34,565 nt of DNA. It comes from Spirochaetales bacterium. Its GTDB lineage: Bacteria; Spirochaetota; Spirochaetia; JAFGXN01. Positions 15,395 through 23,220 of this stretch are shown here, in pieces (within the stretch, counting starts at the first letter, position 1; each line of letters starts with the position of its first letter). The stretch spans positions 1 to 34,565 of the forward strand of contig JAFGXN010000034.1 in the NCBI GenBank assembly GCA_016936615.1. Reading direction: 5' to 3'. The notes under the pieces were generated by a model. The model saw nothing but the letters and a program-made list of their open reading frames with translations, searched no databases and was not told the origin of the DNA. The position numbers were made by a program, and so were the translations under genes.

Positions 15395-17557
15395 ATGAAA
15401 AAGTTTTGTATATCAATTGTTCTTATGATGTTCAGTCTTGTTTCCTTTGCAAATGGATTTGCTGCACGAGATCTTATCTCACGTGTGTTTGGTGATGATG
15501 TTGCAAATTTTTTTGTCTTTGAATTGAAGGAGAGTGGGGGGAATGATTCCTACTCGATTCAGGTGGCAGAACGGAAGGTTGTTGTTACTGGAAATTCGGT
15601 AGTTTCCTTGACCCGTGGTGCTTATGATTATTTGAAAAACGAGTGTAACTTTATCTACACCTGGAGCGGTGCAAACTCTCCTGAGGTTGAGTCATTGCCA
15701 GTGGTGAATCGGAGGGTTGCCTCACCGTTTGAGTTTCGCTACTACCTGAATGTTGTAACCCATGGTTATTCAACAGCTTACTGGACTTGGGAGAGGTGGG
15801 AGAGAGAGCTAGACTGGATGGCTTTACATGGTTATAATATGCCACTTTTGCCTGGTGCGACTGAGGCGATTATGTATCAGACATTCCGGGACTTTGGTCT
15901 AAGCCATCAAGAGGCAAAGCAGTTTTTCACTGGTCCAGCACATTTCGCATGGAATAGGATGGGCAATATTTGCAGTTGGGATAATAATTTCCCTGATTCC
16001 TACTTTGATAAGCAGATTCATCTGACTCACAAGATTCTCGATAGAGCTAGAGAACTTGGAATGACTCCAATAATTCCTTCATTTGCTGGTTTTGTGCCTG
16101 ATGCAATGAAAAGCTACTTTCCAGAAATTTCTACAATCAAGCTGGATCAGCGAAGGTGGGGTGGTTTTGCCCATGAGTATCTGCCATCAGTTCTTCTTCC
16201 AACTTCAGATGCAAATTCTAAACTTTTTATTGAGATTGGAAATAAATATATTAAAAATTGGGAGCGTGAGTTTGGCAAAAATACTTACTACATTGCAGAT
16301 ACTTTCAACGAGATGATAGTTCCTCTTTCTGACAATCAGCTTGAGGCACAAGCCCAACTCAAGAGCTACTCAAAGATTGTCTATGATTCTATCTCCCTGG
16401 CCAATCCCGATGCGGTCTGGACAATGCAGGATTGGACTTTTTCTCATTCAAGATCAAAAGGTCGTACTCAGTGGGTTGCTAGTAACCTTGCAAGCTTCTT
16501 GAGTGTCGCGACAGATGATAAGATTCTAATCTTGAGCATCACAACTGAGTTTAATGCCCTTGACTGGAAGTTGCCATCAGTCTGGGACTATTATGATGGT
16601 TTTTATGGAAAAAAGTGGATCTATTCGTCGATTCCAAATATGGGTGGAAAGTCTCAGTCCACTGGCCTGTTGCAATTTTATATTGATGATCATAAGCGTC
16701 TGCTTAGCTCGTCTAAGAAAGGTAATCTTGTCGGATTTGGAACTGCGCCTGAGGCACTTGAGACAAATGAGGTTGTCTATGAACTTGTCAGTGATTTAGG
16801 CTGGTGCACTGAGAGTATTGATTTGCAGCAATGGATCAAAGATTATTGTCAGCAAAAATATGGCTATTCCGGCGACGAGATGATTGTCGCGTGGGAGTTG
16901 TTTCTTGATTCATGCTATGGTGATTTTGTTGGTCATCCAATAAATGTCTATCAGCGGCGGCCATCTGCTTTTTTCCCAAATACTAATTTCCGGAATAAGG
17001 AAAAATTCTTCAGAGGGGTCGAGCTTTTTGCTAGCTGTTACGACAAAATTGATAATAAATTATATGAGGCAGATCTAGTCTATTTTGCTTCGCAGTATCT
17101 TGGTTACTATGTGGATAAAAAGATTCGCTTGCGATATTTCAGGGCAGGTCAGCATCGTGTGAGTGGATTTGAGGAGATTGATGGAATTATTACTGAGATG
17201 GACAATCTTCTAGCCTCGCATCCATACATGAGATTGAGCAATTGGGTCGATTTTGCCCGTGCGTGGGGTGATAATATAGAAGAAAGTGACTACTATGAGT
17301 CAAATGCGAAGAGATTAATCACAACCTGGGGAGGCTCTCACCTAAGCGAATATGCTGCAAAGATCTGGTCTGGGCTGGCAAAGGATTATTATTCAAAACG
17401 CTGGCTAGAAGATGTAAGGCATAAGGCAAAATTCCAGAATTTTGACCAATCAGCCTGGGAAGAGAACTGGATAGTAACACCGTGGAAAGATACCTCTGTG
17501 GTCTACGACAGTCCCGCAAAGGAAGCCTTTGATTTATTGCAAAAATACAATATGTAA
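15395..17557 (+). CDS. Secreted alpha-N-acetylglucosaminidase, glycoside hydrolase family 89
   Basis: The product has 720 residues from the ATG at 15395, which has TAGGAG 5 bases upstream and starts a normal signal peptide (cleavage near SFA-NG); the upstream in-frame ATG at 15359 is not favoured. The order matches GH89 (NAGLU): a small N-terminal domain (about 20-105), a TIM barrel (110-460) opening with FRYYLNVVTHGYSTAYWTWE, and a helical C-terminal domain. The acid/base Glu306 is in ADTFNEM and the nucleophile Glu453 in FGTAPEALETNEVVY, matching the human NAGLU motifs. It removes terminal alpha-linked GlcNAc from glycans such as mucin O-glycans or heparan-sulfate fragments. No binding modules are attached. 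It carries its own terminator and is probably monocistronic. Confidence 0.93.
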   Translation: MKKFCISIVLMMFSLVSFANGFAARDLISRVFGDDVANFFVFELKESGGNDSYSIQVAERKVVVTGNSVVSLTRGAYDYLKNECNFIYTWSGANSPEVESLPVVNRRVASPFEFRYYLNVVTHGYSTAYWTWERWERELDWMALHGYNMPLLPGATEAIMYQTFRDFGLSHQEAKQFFTGPAHFAWNRMGNICSWDNNFPDSYFDKQIHLTHKILDRARELGMTPIIPSFAGFVPDAMKSYFPEISTIKLDQRRWGGFAHEYLPSVLLPTSDANSKLFIEIGNKYIKNWEREFGKNTYYIADTFNEMIVPLSDNQLEAQAQLKSYSKIVYDSISLANPDAVWTMQDWTFSHSRSKGRTQWVASNLASFLSVATDDKILILSITTEFNALDWKLPSVWDYYDGFYGKKWIYSSIPNMGGKSQSTGLLQFYIDDHKRLLSSSKKGNLVGFGTAPEALETNEVVYELVSDLGWCTESIDLQQWIKDYCQQKYGYSGDEMIVAWELFLDSCYGDFVGHPINVYQRRPSAFFPNTNFRNKEKFFRGVELFASCYDKIDNKLYEADLVYFASQYLGYYVDKKIRLRYFRAGQHRVSGFEEIDGIITEMDNLLASHPYMRLSNWVDFARAWGDNIEESDYYESNAKRLITTWGGSHLSEYAAKIWSGLAKDYYSKRWLEDVRHKAKFQNFDQSAWEENWIVTPWKDTSVVYDSPAKEAFDLLQKYNM

Positions 17558-17562
17558 ACAAC

Positions 17563-17599
17563 AGCCTGATAATTGCTTCTGCGGTTATCAGGCTTTTTT
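17563..17599 (+). terminator. Rho-independent terminator after the GH89 gene
   Basis: AGCCTGATAA (17563-17572), a 12-base loop, TTATCAGGCT (17585-17594), then a run of T residues. The stem is a perfect 10 bp. It is shared as a convergent boundary with the EEP gene, although the U-run is good only on the plus strand. Confidence 0.9.
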
Positions 17600-17612
17600 C
17601 TTTATGAAAAAG

Positions 17613-18398
17613 TTAATCTATCACAAACCCTGCAATAACTCCGCGGTGGTCTGAGCCTTGGATGTTGAATGTTCCAGAGTAGCTGTTGTTCAGTTGGTGG
17701 GAGTAGAAGATGTAGTCGATTCGTGCGAAGTTATTCCACGTGTGGTTGACTGGGTGCTCTCCATTGATGTGGGAATCTTTTAGCCCCTTTTTCTTGACCA
17801 TTGAGATCTTGTAGTCAAACGGAAACATATTAAAGTCGCCAGTGAAGATTACATAATCATCTTTCTTCGCAGCTGCAAAGTCAGAGGTGAATTTCCCATC
17901 TTCAATGTTCTGCAAGAAAAATTCCATTGGATCTCTTCGATCTTTCTCTTTTGTGAAAATACTTGGTGGTAGAAAATGTACTCCTACGATGGAAATTACT
18001 TTATCATTTATTTTTACCCTGCAAACTGGAAAAATCATATTGTAAATTGGATAATCAACTGCAAACGAGTCATAGGATATCTCTGAGATACCAAGGTTCT
18101 CTTTGTAGAGAAATGTTATGTAGAATGTTGGAGAGCCAACTGTTGTAAATTCCGTGAACAAGTAGCCTTTTTCTGTAAAGCTAGCCTTGTAGCCTTCTAA
18201 TATAGATCCTGTCTCATTTAAGACAACAATATCTGCATTCAAATCTAATATATCTGGAATTGCTTGAGCTAGTTCAGTGTTTGAAATCAGTAAATTTGCA
18301 GTTGCAACAGTTAAATCTGCTTCTGGCAGTGGCTTCTCTATCTCGAAAGAACAAGATGCTAATATTAGAACCAGCGTTAGCATTATGATTTTTTTCAT
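17613..18398 (-). CDS. Endonuclease/exonuclease/phosphatase-family lipoprotein
   Basis: The product has 261 residues. Signal peptide and lipobox ASC (Cys16) make it an exported lipoprotein. The EEP (DNase I-like) fold motifs are in order: ATANLL near 33, VVLNET (Glu metal ligand, about 63), VGVHF, GDFNMFP (about 192-198), RIDYIFYS, and GSDHRGV at the C-terminus (Asp-His pair). It is probably a metal-dependent phosphodiesterase or phosphatase acting on extracytoplasmic nucleic acid or phospho-lipid/sugar. EEP members span nucleases, sphingomyelinases and phosphatases, so the substrate is open. AGGAG precedes the ATG by 7 bases. It has its own promoter. A degraded copy of a related gene remains at 4868-4987. 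Confidence 0.85.
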   Translation of the reverse strand: MKKIIMLTLVLILASCSFEIEKPLPEADLTVATANLLISNTELAQAIPDILDLNADIVVLNETGSILEGYKASFTEKGYLFTEFTTVGSPTFYITFLYKENLGISEISYDSFAVDYPIYNMIFPVCRVKINDKVISIVGVHFLPPSIFTKEKDRRDPMEFFLQNIEDGKFTSDFAAAKKDDYVIFTGDFNMFPFDYKISMVKKKGLKDSHINGEHPVNHTWNNFARIDYIFYSHQLNNSYSGTFNIQGSDHRGVIAGFVID

Positions 18399-18415
18399 AT
18401 AAACTCCTGCTTTGG

Positions 18416-18444
18416 AGATTATGGAAATTTTTGTGTTTTGTCAA
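18416..18444 (-). promoter_or_regulatory. Promoter of the EEP lipoprotein gene
   Basis: On the minus strand, consensus TTGACA (18439-18444), 17 bases, TAATCT (18416-18421), 18 bases ahead of the start codon. The closest repeat of the 18450-18556 set ends a few bases upstream of the -35. Confidence 0.75.
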
Positions 18445-18449
18445 GAGTT

Positions 18450-18556
18450 TGCAATAGGTAGCACTGCTTTTGCATTAAAACGTAAAAGATTGCAACATAA
18501 AGCAGTGCTTTTGGGTTAAAAATTATTTTGTGCAACAGATAGCACTGCTTTATGTT
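18450..18556. repeat. Three-armed repeat around AGCACTGCTTT
   Basis: A 21-base unit occurs directly at 18450-18470 and 18531-18551 with two mismatches. An inverted copy lies between them: AACATAAAGCAGTGCT (18494-18509) is the exact 16-base reverse complement of 18541-18556, and its AAAGCAGTGCT also pairs with 18460-18470. The middle arm can therefore pair with either flank. It lies between the end of the GH3 gene and the EEP promoter. There is no T-run on the minus strand after the stem. It could be a processed 3' end of the GH3 operon, an operator cluster, or a dispersed repeat. Confidence 0.75.
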
Positions 18557-18564
18557 CTTCTTTT

Positions 18565-21003
18565 TCAATAACTAGATTTTTTTAGTAGGAATTTAAGCAA
18601 TCTTAGCGGCTGCCGATTTGCTACGGCTAGGATTATTCCTACGGTGCGGAAGCTGACCATGCCGCCACTCATAAGCACTAGCCCCCGGACTGGCATCTCG
18701 ACTGCGGAGCGGTTGATCATCTCTTTGAGTGCCTCGTCATCGCTTCCGGCAAACTCTTTGCTGGTCTCTTTGATCACGAATTTAAGTAGGATTTTGCCTA
18801 TCCATCGCTTGCTTAGCTCTCCGAGTGTTGAGTTGAGAGTGAAAGGTCGAGCTGGCTCTGGCTGTGGGAGTGCGTGGCCTAGGAGTTGCTCGAATTCGCT
18901 GTCGCTGACCTTGTTCCCTGACAGAAGGGTTTTTGCATAATCTAGTTTGTTGCCCTCTATTTGTGGACCGATAATCTTTAATTCTTGCGAAAGTCTGATA
19001 TCTCTTGATGAGGCTGCTACGCGTATTTCATAGTTGCCGCTTGCAATCTTCCATTCTTCGGAATCTGCGTCGAAGTGGGCAAATGAGCGTGAGTCTAGTT
19101 CGAATTCTACTGTTTTGCTTTCGCCAGGTAAAAGTCTAATCTTCCGAAATCCTTTGAGCTCCTGTTCTGGCTTGTCAATTGGCGAATCTTTGTGGCTTAT
19201 ATAGACCTGCACAATCTCTGCTCCCTCCACGTCGCCACTGTTGGTTATCTTGCAGGAAAAATTTAATTTTTTCCCATCCAGAAGCTCTTGGGCTTCGAGT
19301 TGTTGTTCTTCCACCTGCAGTTCAGAGTAATCAAACTGCGTATACGATAATCCATGGCCAAACGGGAATAGTACCTCTTTGTCTGCGCTGTCGTAGTAGC
19401 GGTAGCCGACAAATATTCCTTCCCGGTACTGGACCTGGGCTGGTGTTCCAGGAAAGTAGTGGAATGAGGGGTTGTCCTCGAGCTTGAGTGGAAAAGTCTC
19501 AGCTAGTTTGCCGCTTGGATTGACCTTGCCAAGCAGGATCTTCGCAACAGCATCACCGCCGGCTTGACCGCTCAGGTAGGCCTCAAGAATTGCATCTACA
19601 TTGTCTACCCATGGCATCTCGATTGGTGAACCATTGCTTAGGACAACGATTAGCTTTTTTCCTGAGTTGGCTACTAACTTGGCAATCTTTGCTAGCAGTT
19701 GGTTTTGGTTTGCAGGAAGAGTCATATCTGCCCGGTCAAATCCCTCGGATTCCTTGATGTGGGGGAGTCCTGCGAAGAATATTATTGTTGAAGCCCCCTT
19801 GCATATCTCAAGTGCCTGCTCTTCTAGTTGTTCAGATGGGGTCTCGGTGTGGGTGTCAAATCCAGTAGCGTAGGGGAGGATCTGTCCTGTGTAGTTGCAA
19901 AGTTGAGTGTAGGCGTTGTCAAGTTTTGTCGGAATGATTTGTGAGCTTCCAGTTCCTTGGTAGCGAGGTTTAGTTGCAAATTCGCCGATTATTGCAAAAT
20001 TTTCTCCGTCAGGCAGAGGCAGTGCATTGTTGTTATTCTTCAGAAGGACTAGGGATTCGCAGGCTATCTCTGATGCTATATTGTGATGCTCTTTCCTGCT
20101 GTAAGAGTATCGCCTGTTTTTGAATAGCTCCTTTCTCTCAACAATAGTAAGAATTCGACCTACTGCATCATCAATCAGCTTTGGATCTAGCTTTTTTTTC
20201 TTTATTGCATCTGCTACAATCTTGTCGTTTTGGCCTTTGTTGCCTGGCATCTCAAGTTCAAGCCCAGCTTCAAGACTTTTGGGACGGTTATTCATCGCAC
20301 CCCAGTCTGTCACGACTATCCCCTGATGACCCCACTCTTTTTTTAATAGATCATTGAGTAGCCATTTATTATCACTTGCATGGGTTCCATTTATCTTGTT
20401 GTACGAGCACATGACTGTCCACGGCTGGGCCTCTTTGACTGCTATCTCGAAGGCAGTCAGGTATATTTCGCGGAGTGTTCGCTGATCTACAATGCTGTCA
20501 TTGACTAGTCTGTGGTACTCCTGATTATTTGCTGCAAAATGTTTGAGACTTGTTCCAATCCCGCGGCTTTGCACCCCGTTGACGAAGGCTGCACCAAGCT
20601 TACCAGCAAGAAAAGGATCTTCGCTGTAGTATTCAAAGTTTCTGCCACAAAGTGGGCTTCGTTTAATATTGACCCCAGGTCCGAGGATAATTGAGACGCC
20701 CTCGCTTCGAGCCTCATTCCCTAGATCTTTTCCCATATTCTCAATAAGTTCGACATCCCAAGAGCTAGCAAGGGCAGAGGCAGTAGGAAAGCAGGTCGCA
20801 GGGACACTCTCTTTGAGCCCAAGATGGTCGCCAGCATCATTCTGTTTGCGTAGACCGTGCGGACCATCAGTCATCATAATAGATTCAAGATTTACCCGTG
20901 GAATGCTCTGGGTATACCAGAACCCTTCGCCGCTGAGCATAGAAATTTTTTCATCAAGTGTCATCTTTTCAAGCATATCTGTTACAAATTTGCTATTAGA
21001 CAT
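18565..21003 (-). CDS. Cytoplasmic beta-glucosidase-type glycoside hydrolase family 3
   Basis: The product has 812 residues from the ATG at 21003, chosen because GGAGGG lies 4 bases upstream; an ATG at 21054 would add 17 residues inside the symporter gene. There is no signal peptide, so the enzyme is intracellular. The GH3 N-terminal barrel (about 15-310) has SLKHFAANNQE and nucleophile Asp233 in VVTDWGAM. The C-terminal sandwich (about 340-560) has EGFDRADMTLP. A fibronectin-like domain (about 600-670) carries ELKGFRKIRL. An extra helical tail of about 100 residues (LLKFVIKETSKEF and on) goes beyond the usual family length. The start overlaps the symporter stop (ATGTCTAA), so translation is coupled. 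It likely splits imported beta-glycosides. Confidence 0.9.
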   Translation of the reverse strand: MSNSKFVTDMLEKMTLDEKISMLSGEGFWYTQSIPRVNLESIMMTDGPHGLRKQNDAGDHLGLKESVPATCFPTASALASSWDVELIENMGKDLGNEARSEGVSIILGPGVNIKRSPLCGRNFEYYSEDPFLAGKLGAAFVNGVQSRGIGTSLKHFAANNQEYHRLVNDSIVDQRTLREIYLTAFEIAVKEAQPWTVMCSYNKINGTHASDNKWLLNDLLKKEWGHQGIVVTDWGAMNNRPKSLEAGLELEMPGNKGQNDKIVADAIKKKKLDPKLIDDAVGRILTIVERKELFKNRRYSYSRKEHHNIASEIACESLVLLKNNNNALPLPDGENFAIIGEFATKPRYQGTGSSQIIPTKLDNAYTQLCNYTGQILPYATGFDTHTETPSEQLEEQALEICKGASTIIFFAGLPHIKESEGFDRADMTLPANQNQLLAKIAKLVANSGKKLIVVLSNGSPIEMPWVDNVDAILEAYLSGQAGGDAVAKILLGKVNPSGKLAETFPLKLEDNPSFHYFPGTPAQVQYREGIFVGYRYYDSADKEVLFPFGHGLSYTQFDYSELQVEEQQLEAQELLDGKKLNFSCKITNSGDVEGAEIVQVYISHKDSPIDKPEQELKGFRKIRLLPGESKTVEFELDSRSFAHFDADSEEWKIASGNYEIRVAASSRDIRLSQELKIIGPQIEGNKLDYAKTLLSGNKVSDSEFEQLLGHALPQPEPARPFTLNSTLGELSKRWIGKILLKFVIKETSKEFAGSDDEALKEMINRSAVEMPVRGLVLMSGGMVSFRTVGIILAVANRQPLRLLKFLLKKSSY

Positions 21004-22381
21004 TGTTCCCTCCGTTATTTCGTTTGTTCTCAAGTTCTGCCACGATTTGAGCATGTTTTGCCTCGGATAATGGGTAGAAAATCATCGGAATAATCATAAT
21101 CAGTGAGCCGATTGCTGGGATAATACTAATCATAGCGAAGATACCGTTTAGAGTTGCTTCAGTTTGTTCTTGTACCTGATTCTCAATTGGCGGTACAAAG
21201 TGTACAAGTGTAAGTATTATTCCTACCATACCACCACTGAAAGCACTCTCAATTTTATTAGCAAAGGTCTGTAGGCTGAATGTAATTCCTTCTGCTCTCT
21301 CGCCAGTTATGTATTCTGCATAGTCAACAGTATCGCCAATCATCGCATTTTGCAAGGCAACAAATGGTCCGAGGAAGACTCCGAAGATGAATACGAAGCA
21401 GTAGATTACTATTTCATTTCCATATCCTATCATGAAAAAAATTACACCAATCACAGCTCTAATTATACCTGTATAAATAACAGTTTTTCTTTTTCCTATC
21501 TTCTTTGCTAAAAGTGGAGTAAACCCCATTCCCAACATCATTCCAAAAAGTGTAAGACCAGCAATTATTGTAACTTTGTTGTCAGAACCAAGATTGTATG
21601 CGGCAAAGTAGATTTGTGCAGCCTGGGAGACCATTACTAGAGAGTAAAGAACTGCTGTTAAAATTAACAACTGCATTGGTTTGTTGATTTTCAAAAGGTG
21701 GAGAGTTTTTTTAAAACTTAGACGGTCTGGGCTGATATTTGTTCGTTCTGTTGTTCCGAGAAAGGCAAGAATCATTAGAGGTCCACCAACAGAGCAGAGA
21801 ATTATTACTGCAATAAGGTAACCTTTGTACTGATTGTTAGGTGATACTGCATCAGCAATTGCTGGAACAAGTATTGTTGGAAGGATAAGTCCTACCATAG
21901 ATACAATTCTTGCTATGCTTATTAGCTTTGTTCGTTGATCAGAGTCTCGGCTCATTGCACTTGTAAGTGCCCAAATTGGAATATCGCAAAGGGTGTAGAC
22001 CATGCCCCAGAGAATATAGATAATAGAAGCATAGATTAGATTTCCTGTTGAGCCAAGTCCTGGGTTAACAAAGTTGAGAATTGTTAGTATAGCAATTGGA
22101 ATTGGGATTACGAGTAGCCATGGTCGAAATTTTCCCCATCTAGTCCTTGTTCTATCTGCAATTAAGCCCATAATCGGGTCATTAAATGCATCCCATACTC
22201 TTGCCGCAATAAATAGAATTCCCACAGCTGCAGGCTTTAATCCAAGAAACTCAGTAAAAGCGTACATTATAAAAGCAACCTGTAGCCCGTACAGGATGTT
22301 TTGTCCACCAAGTGCTGCAGAGAAGGCTGTAATCTCGCGACCTGGAATCTTCTGACTACTGTCAGAACTTAAATTTTTCAT
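20996..22381 (-). CDS. Sugar:cation symporter of the GPH (MelB/XynB-like) family
   Basis: The product has 461 residues with about 12 membrane segments. The N-terminal region has the family pattern: FLGLKPAAVGILFIAARVWD, then AFNDPIMGLIADRTRTRWGK with the conserved Asp and RxRWGKxRPW run, followed by PWLLVIPIPIAI. GPH proteins import glycosides, pentosides or hexuronides with Na+ or H+. GGGGGAC precedes the ATG. The start overlaps the TetR stop by the ATGA arrangement, and its own stop overlaps the GH3 start, so the three genes form one coupled unit. Pairing with a cytoplasmic GH3 enzyme points to a beta-linked di- or oligosaccharide as substrate. Confidence 0.9.
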   Translation of the reverse strand: MKNLSSDSSQKIPGREITAFSAALGGQNILYGLQVAFIMYAFTEFLGLKPAAVGILFIAARVWDAFNDPIMGLIADRTRTRWGKFRPWLLVIPIPIAILTILNFVNPGLGSTGNLIYASIIYILWGMVYTLCDIPIWALTSAMSRDSDQRTKLISIARIVSMVGLILPTILVPAIADAVSPNNQYKGYLIAVIILCSVGGPLMILAFLGTTERTNISPDRLSFKKTLHLLKINKPMQLLILTAVLYSLVMVSQAAQIYFAAYNLGSDNKVTIIAGLTLFGMMLGMGFTPLLAKKIGKRKTVIYTGIIRAVIGVIFFMIGYGNEIVIYCFVFIFGVFLGPFVALQNAMIGDTVDYAEYITGERAEGITFSLQTFANKIESAFSGGMVGIILTLVHFVPPIENQVQEQTEATLNGIFAMISIIPAIGSLIMIIPMIFYPLSEAKHAQIVAELENKRNNGGNNV

Positions 22382-23028
22382 TTGTCCCCCTTAATTCCAT
22401 CAAAAATAATATCTAAAAACTCGCTAAGCATATGCTCCCTCTCGAAGTCTCCGACCTCGACAAGACTGTTTGCTCTGAGTATAAGACGCTGTTTAAGTCC
22501 GCGGATTGCATTTATCATTGTTATAACCATCAGGTGCGGATCCCTATCTGCGCGTATAGATTTGTCGGCGATTCCTGATTTCACAATTTCCAGCAGATAA
22601 TCGTCGAGTTCAGTTGAAATATGCTTGTGCATCTTTTCAAGAAATGCTGACGACAGCCGTGACCCCGAGTAAAAAGCATCAAACTCTGCCATAAACTTAA
22701 GCTCATTGGCAAAACCAGGTTCAATCCATATCTTGTGAAAAATTAACTTCAGCCTCTCCCAGCCGCAGAGATTGCTCATCTGCGAATCCTTGTTGACCGC
22801 CTTAACATTCTGCTCAATCAGCGAGTTCAGCATTTGCGTCAAAATCTCAAGCGCCAGATCCGACTTATCCTGAAAATACCGATAAAGCGTATTACGGCTA
22901 ACCTCCGCTTTAATCGCAATATCCTTCATCTGAATCTCAAATAGCCCGTTCTCTGTAAAAAGCCTAGTCGCGACCTCCATAATCCTGTTCCGAGTCTCTT
23001 CTGTCTGATAAATCATTCTTTTTTGCAA
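22378..23028 (-). CDS. TetR-family repressor of the symporter-glucosidase operon
   Basis: The product has 216 residues, beginning at TTG 23028 with AGGAG 5 bases upstream; an ATG four codons later is less well placed. The N-terminal helix-turn-helix is clear at about 14-60 (RIMEVATRLFTENGLFEIQM, then VSRNTLYRYFQDKSDLALEI). The C-terminal ligand domain is divergent. It is the first gene of the operon, so it represses itself together with the symporter and GH3 enzyme through the palindrome at 23049-23068. The inducer is likely the transported sugar or its product. Confidence 0.9.
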   Translation of the reverse strand: MQKRMIYQTEETRNRIMEVATRLFTENGLFEIQMKDIAIKAEVSRNTLYRYFQDKSDLALEILTQMLNSLIEQNVKAVNKDSQMSNLCGWERLKLIFHKIWIEPGFANELKFMAEFDAFYSGSRLSSAFLEKMHKHISTELDDYLLEIVKSGIADKSIRADRDPHLMVITMINAIRGLKQRLILRANSLVEVGDFEREHMLSEFLDIIFDGIKGDK

Positions 23029-23048
23029 AACAACTCCTAAACACGTGT

Positions 23049-23068
23049 TATGTTACACGTGTAACATA
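23049..23068. promoter_or_regulatory. TetR operator palindrome
   Basis: TATGTTACACGTGTAACATA is a perfect 20-base palindrome, placed 3 bases downstream of the -10 of the tetR promoter, overlapping the likely transcription start. A second ACACGTGT core directly adjoins it at 23041-23048, so two dimers could bind side by side. Confidence 0.8.
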
Positions 23069-23071
23069 GAA

Positions 23072-23100
23072 ATTGTATGATGCTATTCACTATCCGTCAA
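23072..23100 (-). promoter_or_regulatory. Promoter of the tetR-symporter-GH3 operon
   Basis: On the minus strand, TTGACG (23095-23100), 17 bases, TACAAT (23072-23077). Together with the palindrome this is a standard repressible promoter. Confidence 0.75.
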
Positions 23101-23190
23101 GGATAATATAACAAAATAGGAGATTAATATTTGGAAAAAAAGATAACAAAAGAGAAGTCGCGAGCAATTAATCATTATGCAAATATATGA

Positions 23191-23196
23191 TATAAT
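23191..23196 (+). promoter_or_regulatory. -10 element ahead of the Y-family polymerase gene
   Basis: Perfect TATAAT, 24 bases before the start codon. The -35 region (TTAATC, 17 bases upstream) is weak. I searched by eye for a LexA-type palindrome over it and did not find a convincing one. Confidence 0.4.
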
Positions 23197-23220
23197 ATCC
23201 CAAGGAGACAAGCACCAGAG

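Noticed and set aside
18494-18556. 16-bp inverted repeat as a terminator of the GH3 operon
   Set aside because: The loop is about 31 bases and no U-run follows on the minus strand, so it is listed as a repeat instead.
21004-21054. Longer GH3 start at 21054
   Set aside because: It would extend the overlap with the symporter gene. The ATG at 21003 has a strong ribosome site inside the end of that gene.
18644-21093. Plus-strand open frames across the GH3 and symporter genes
   Set aside because: They are antisense to genes with intact family motifs. Their openness follows from codon bias on the other strand.
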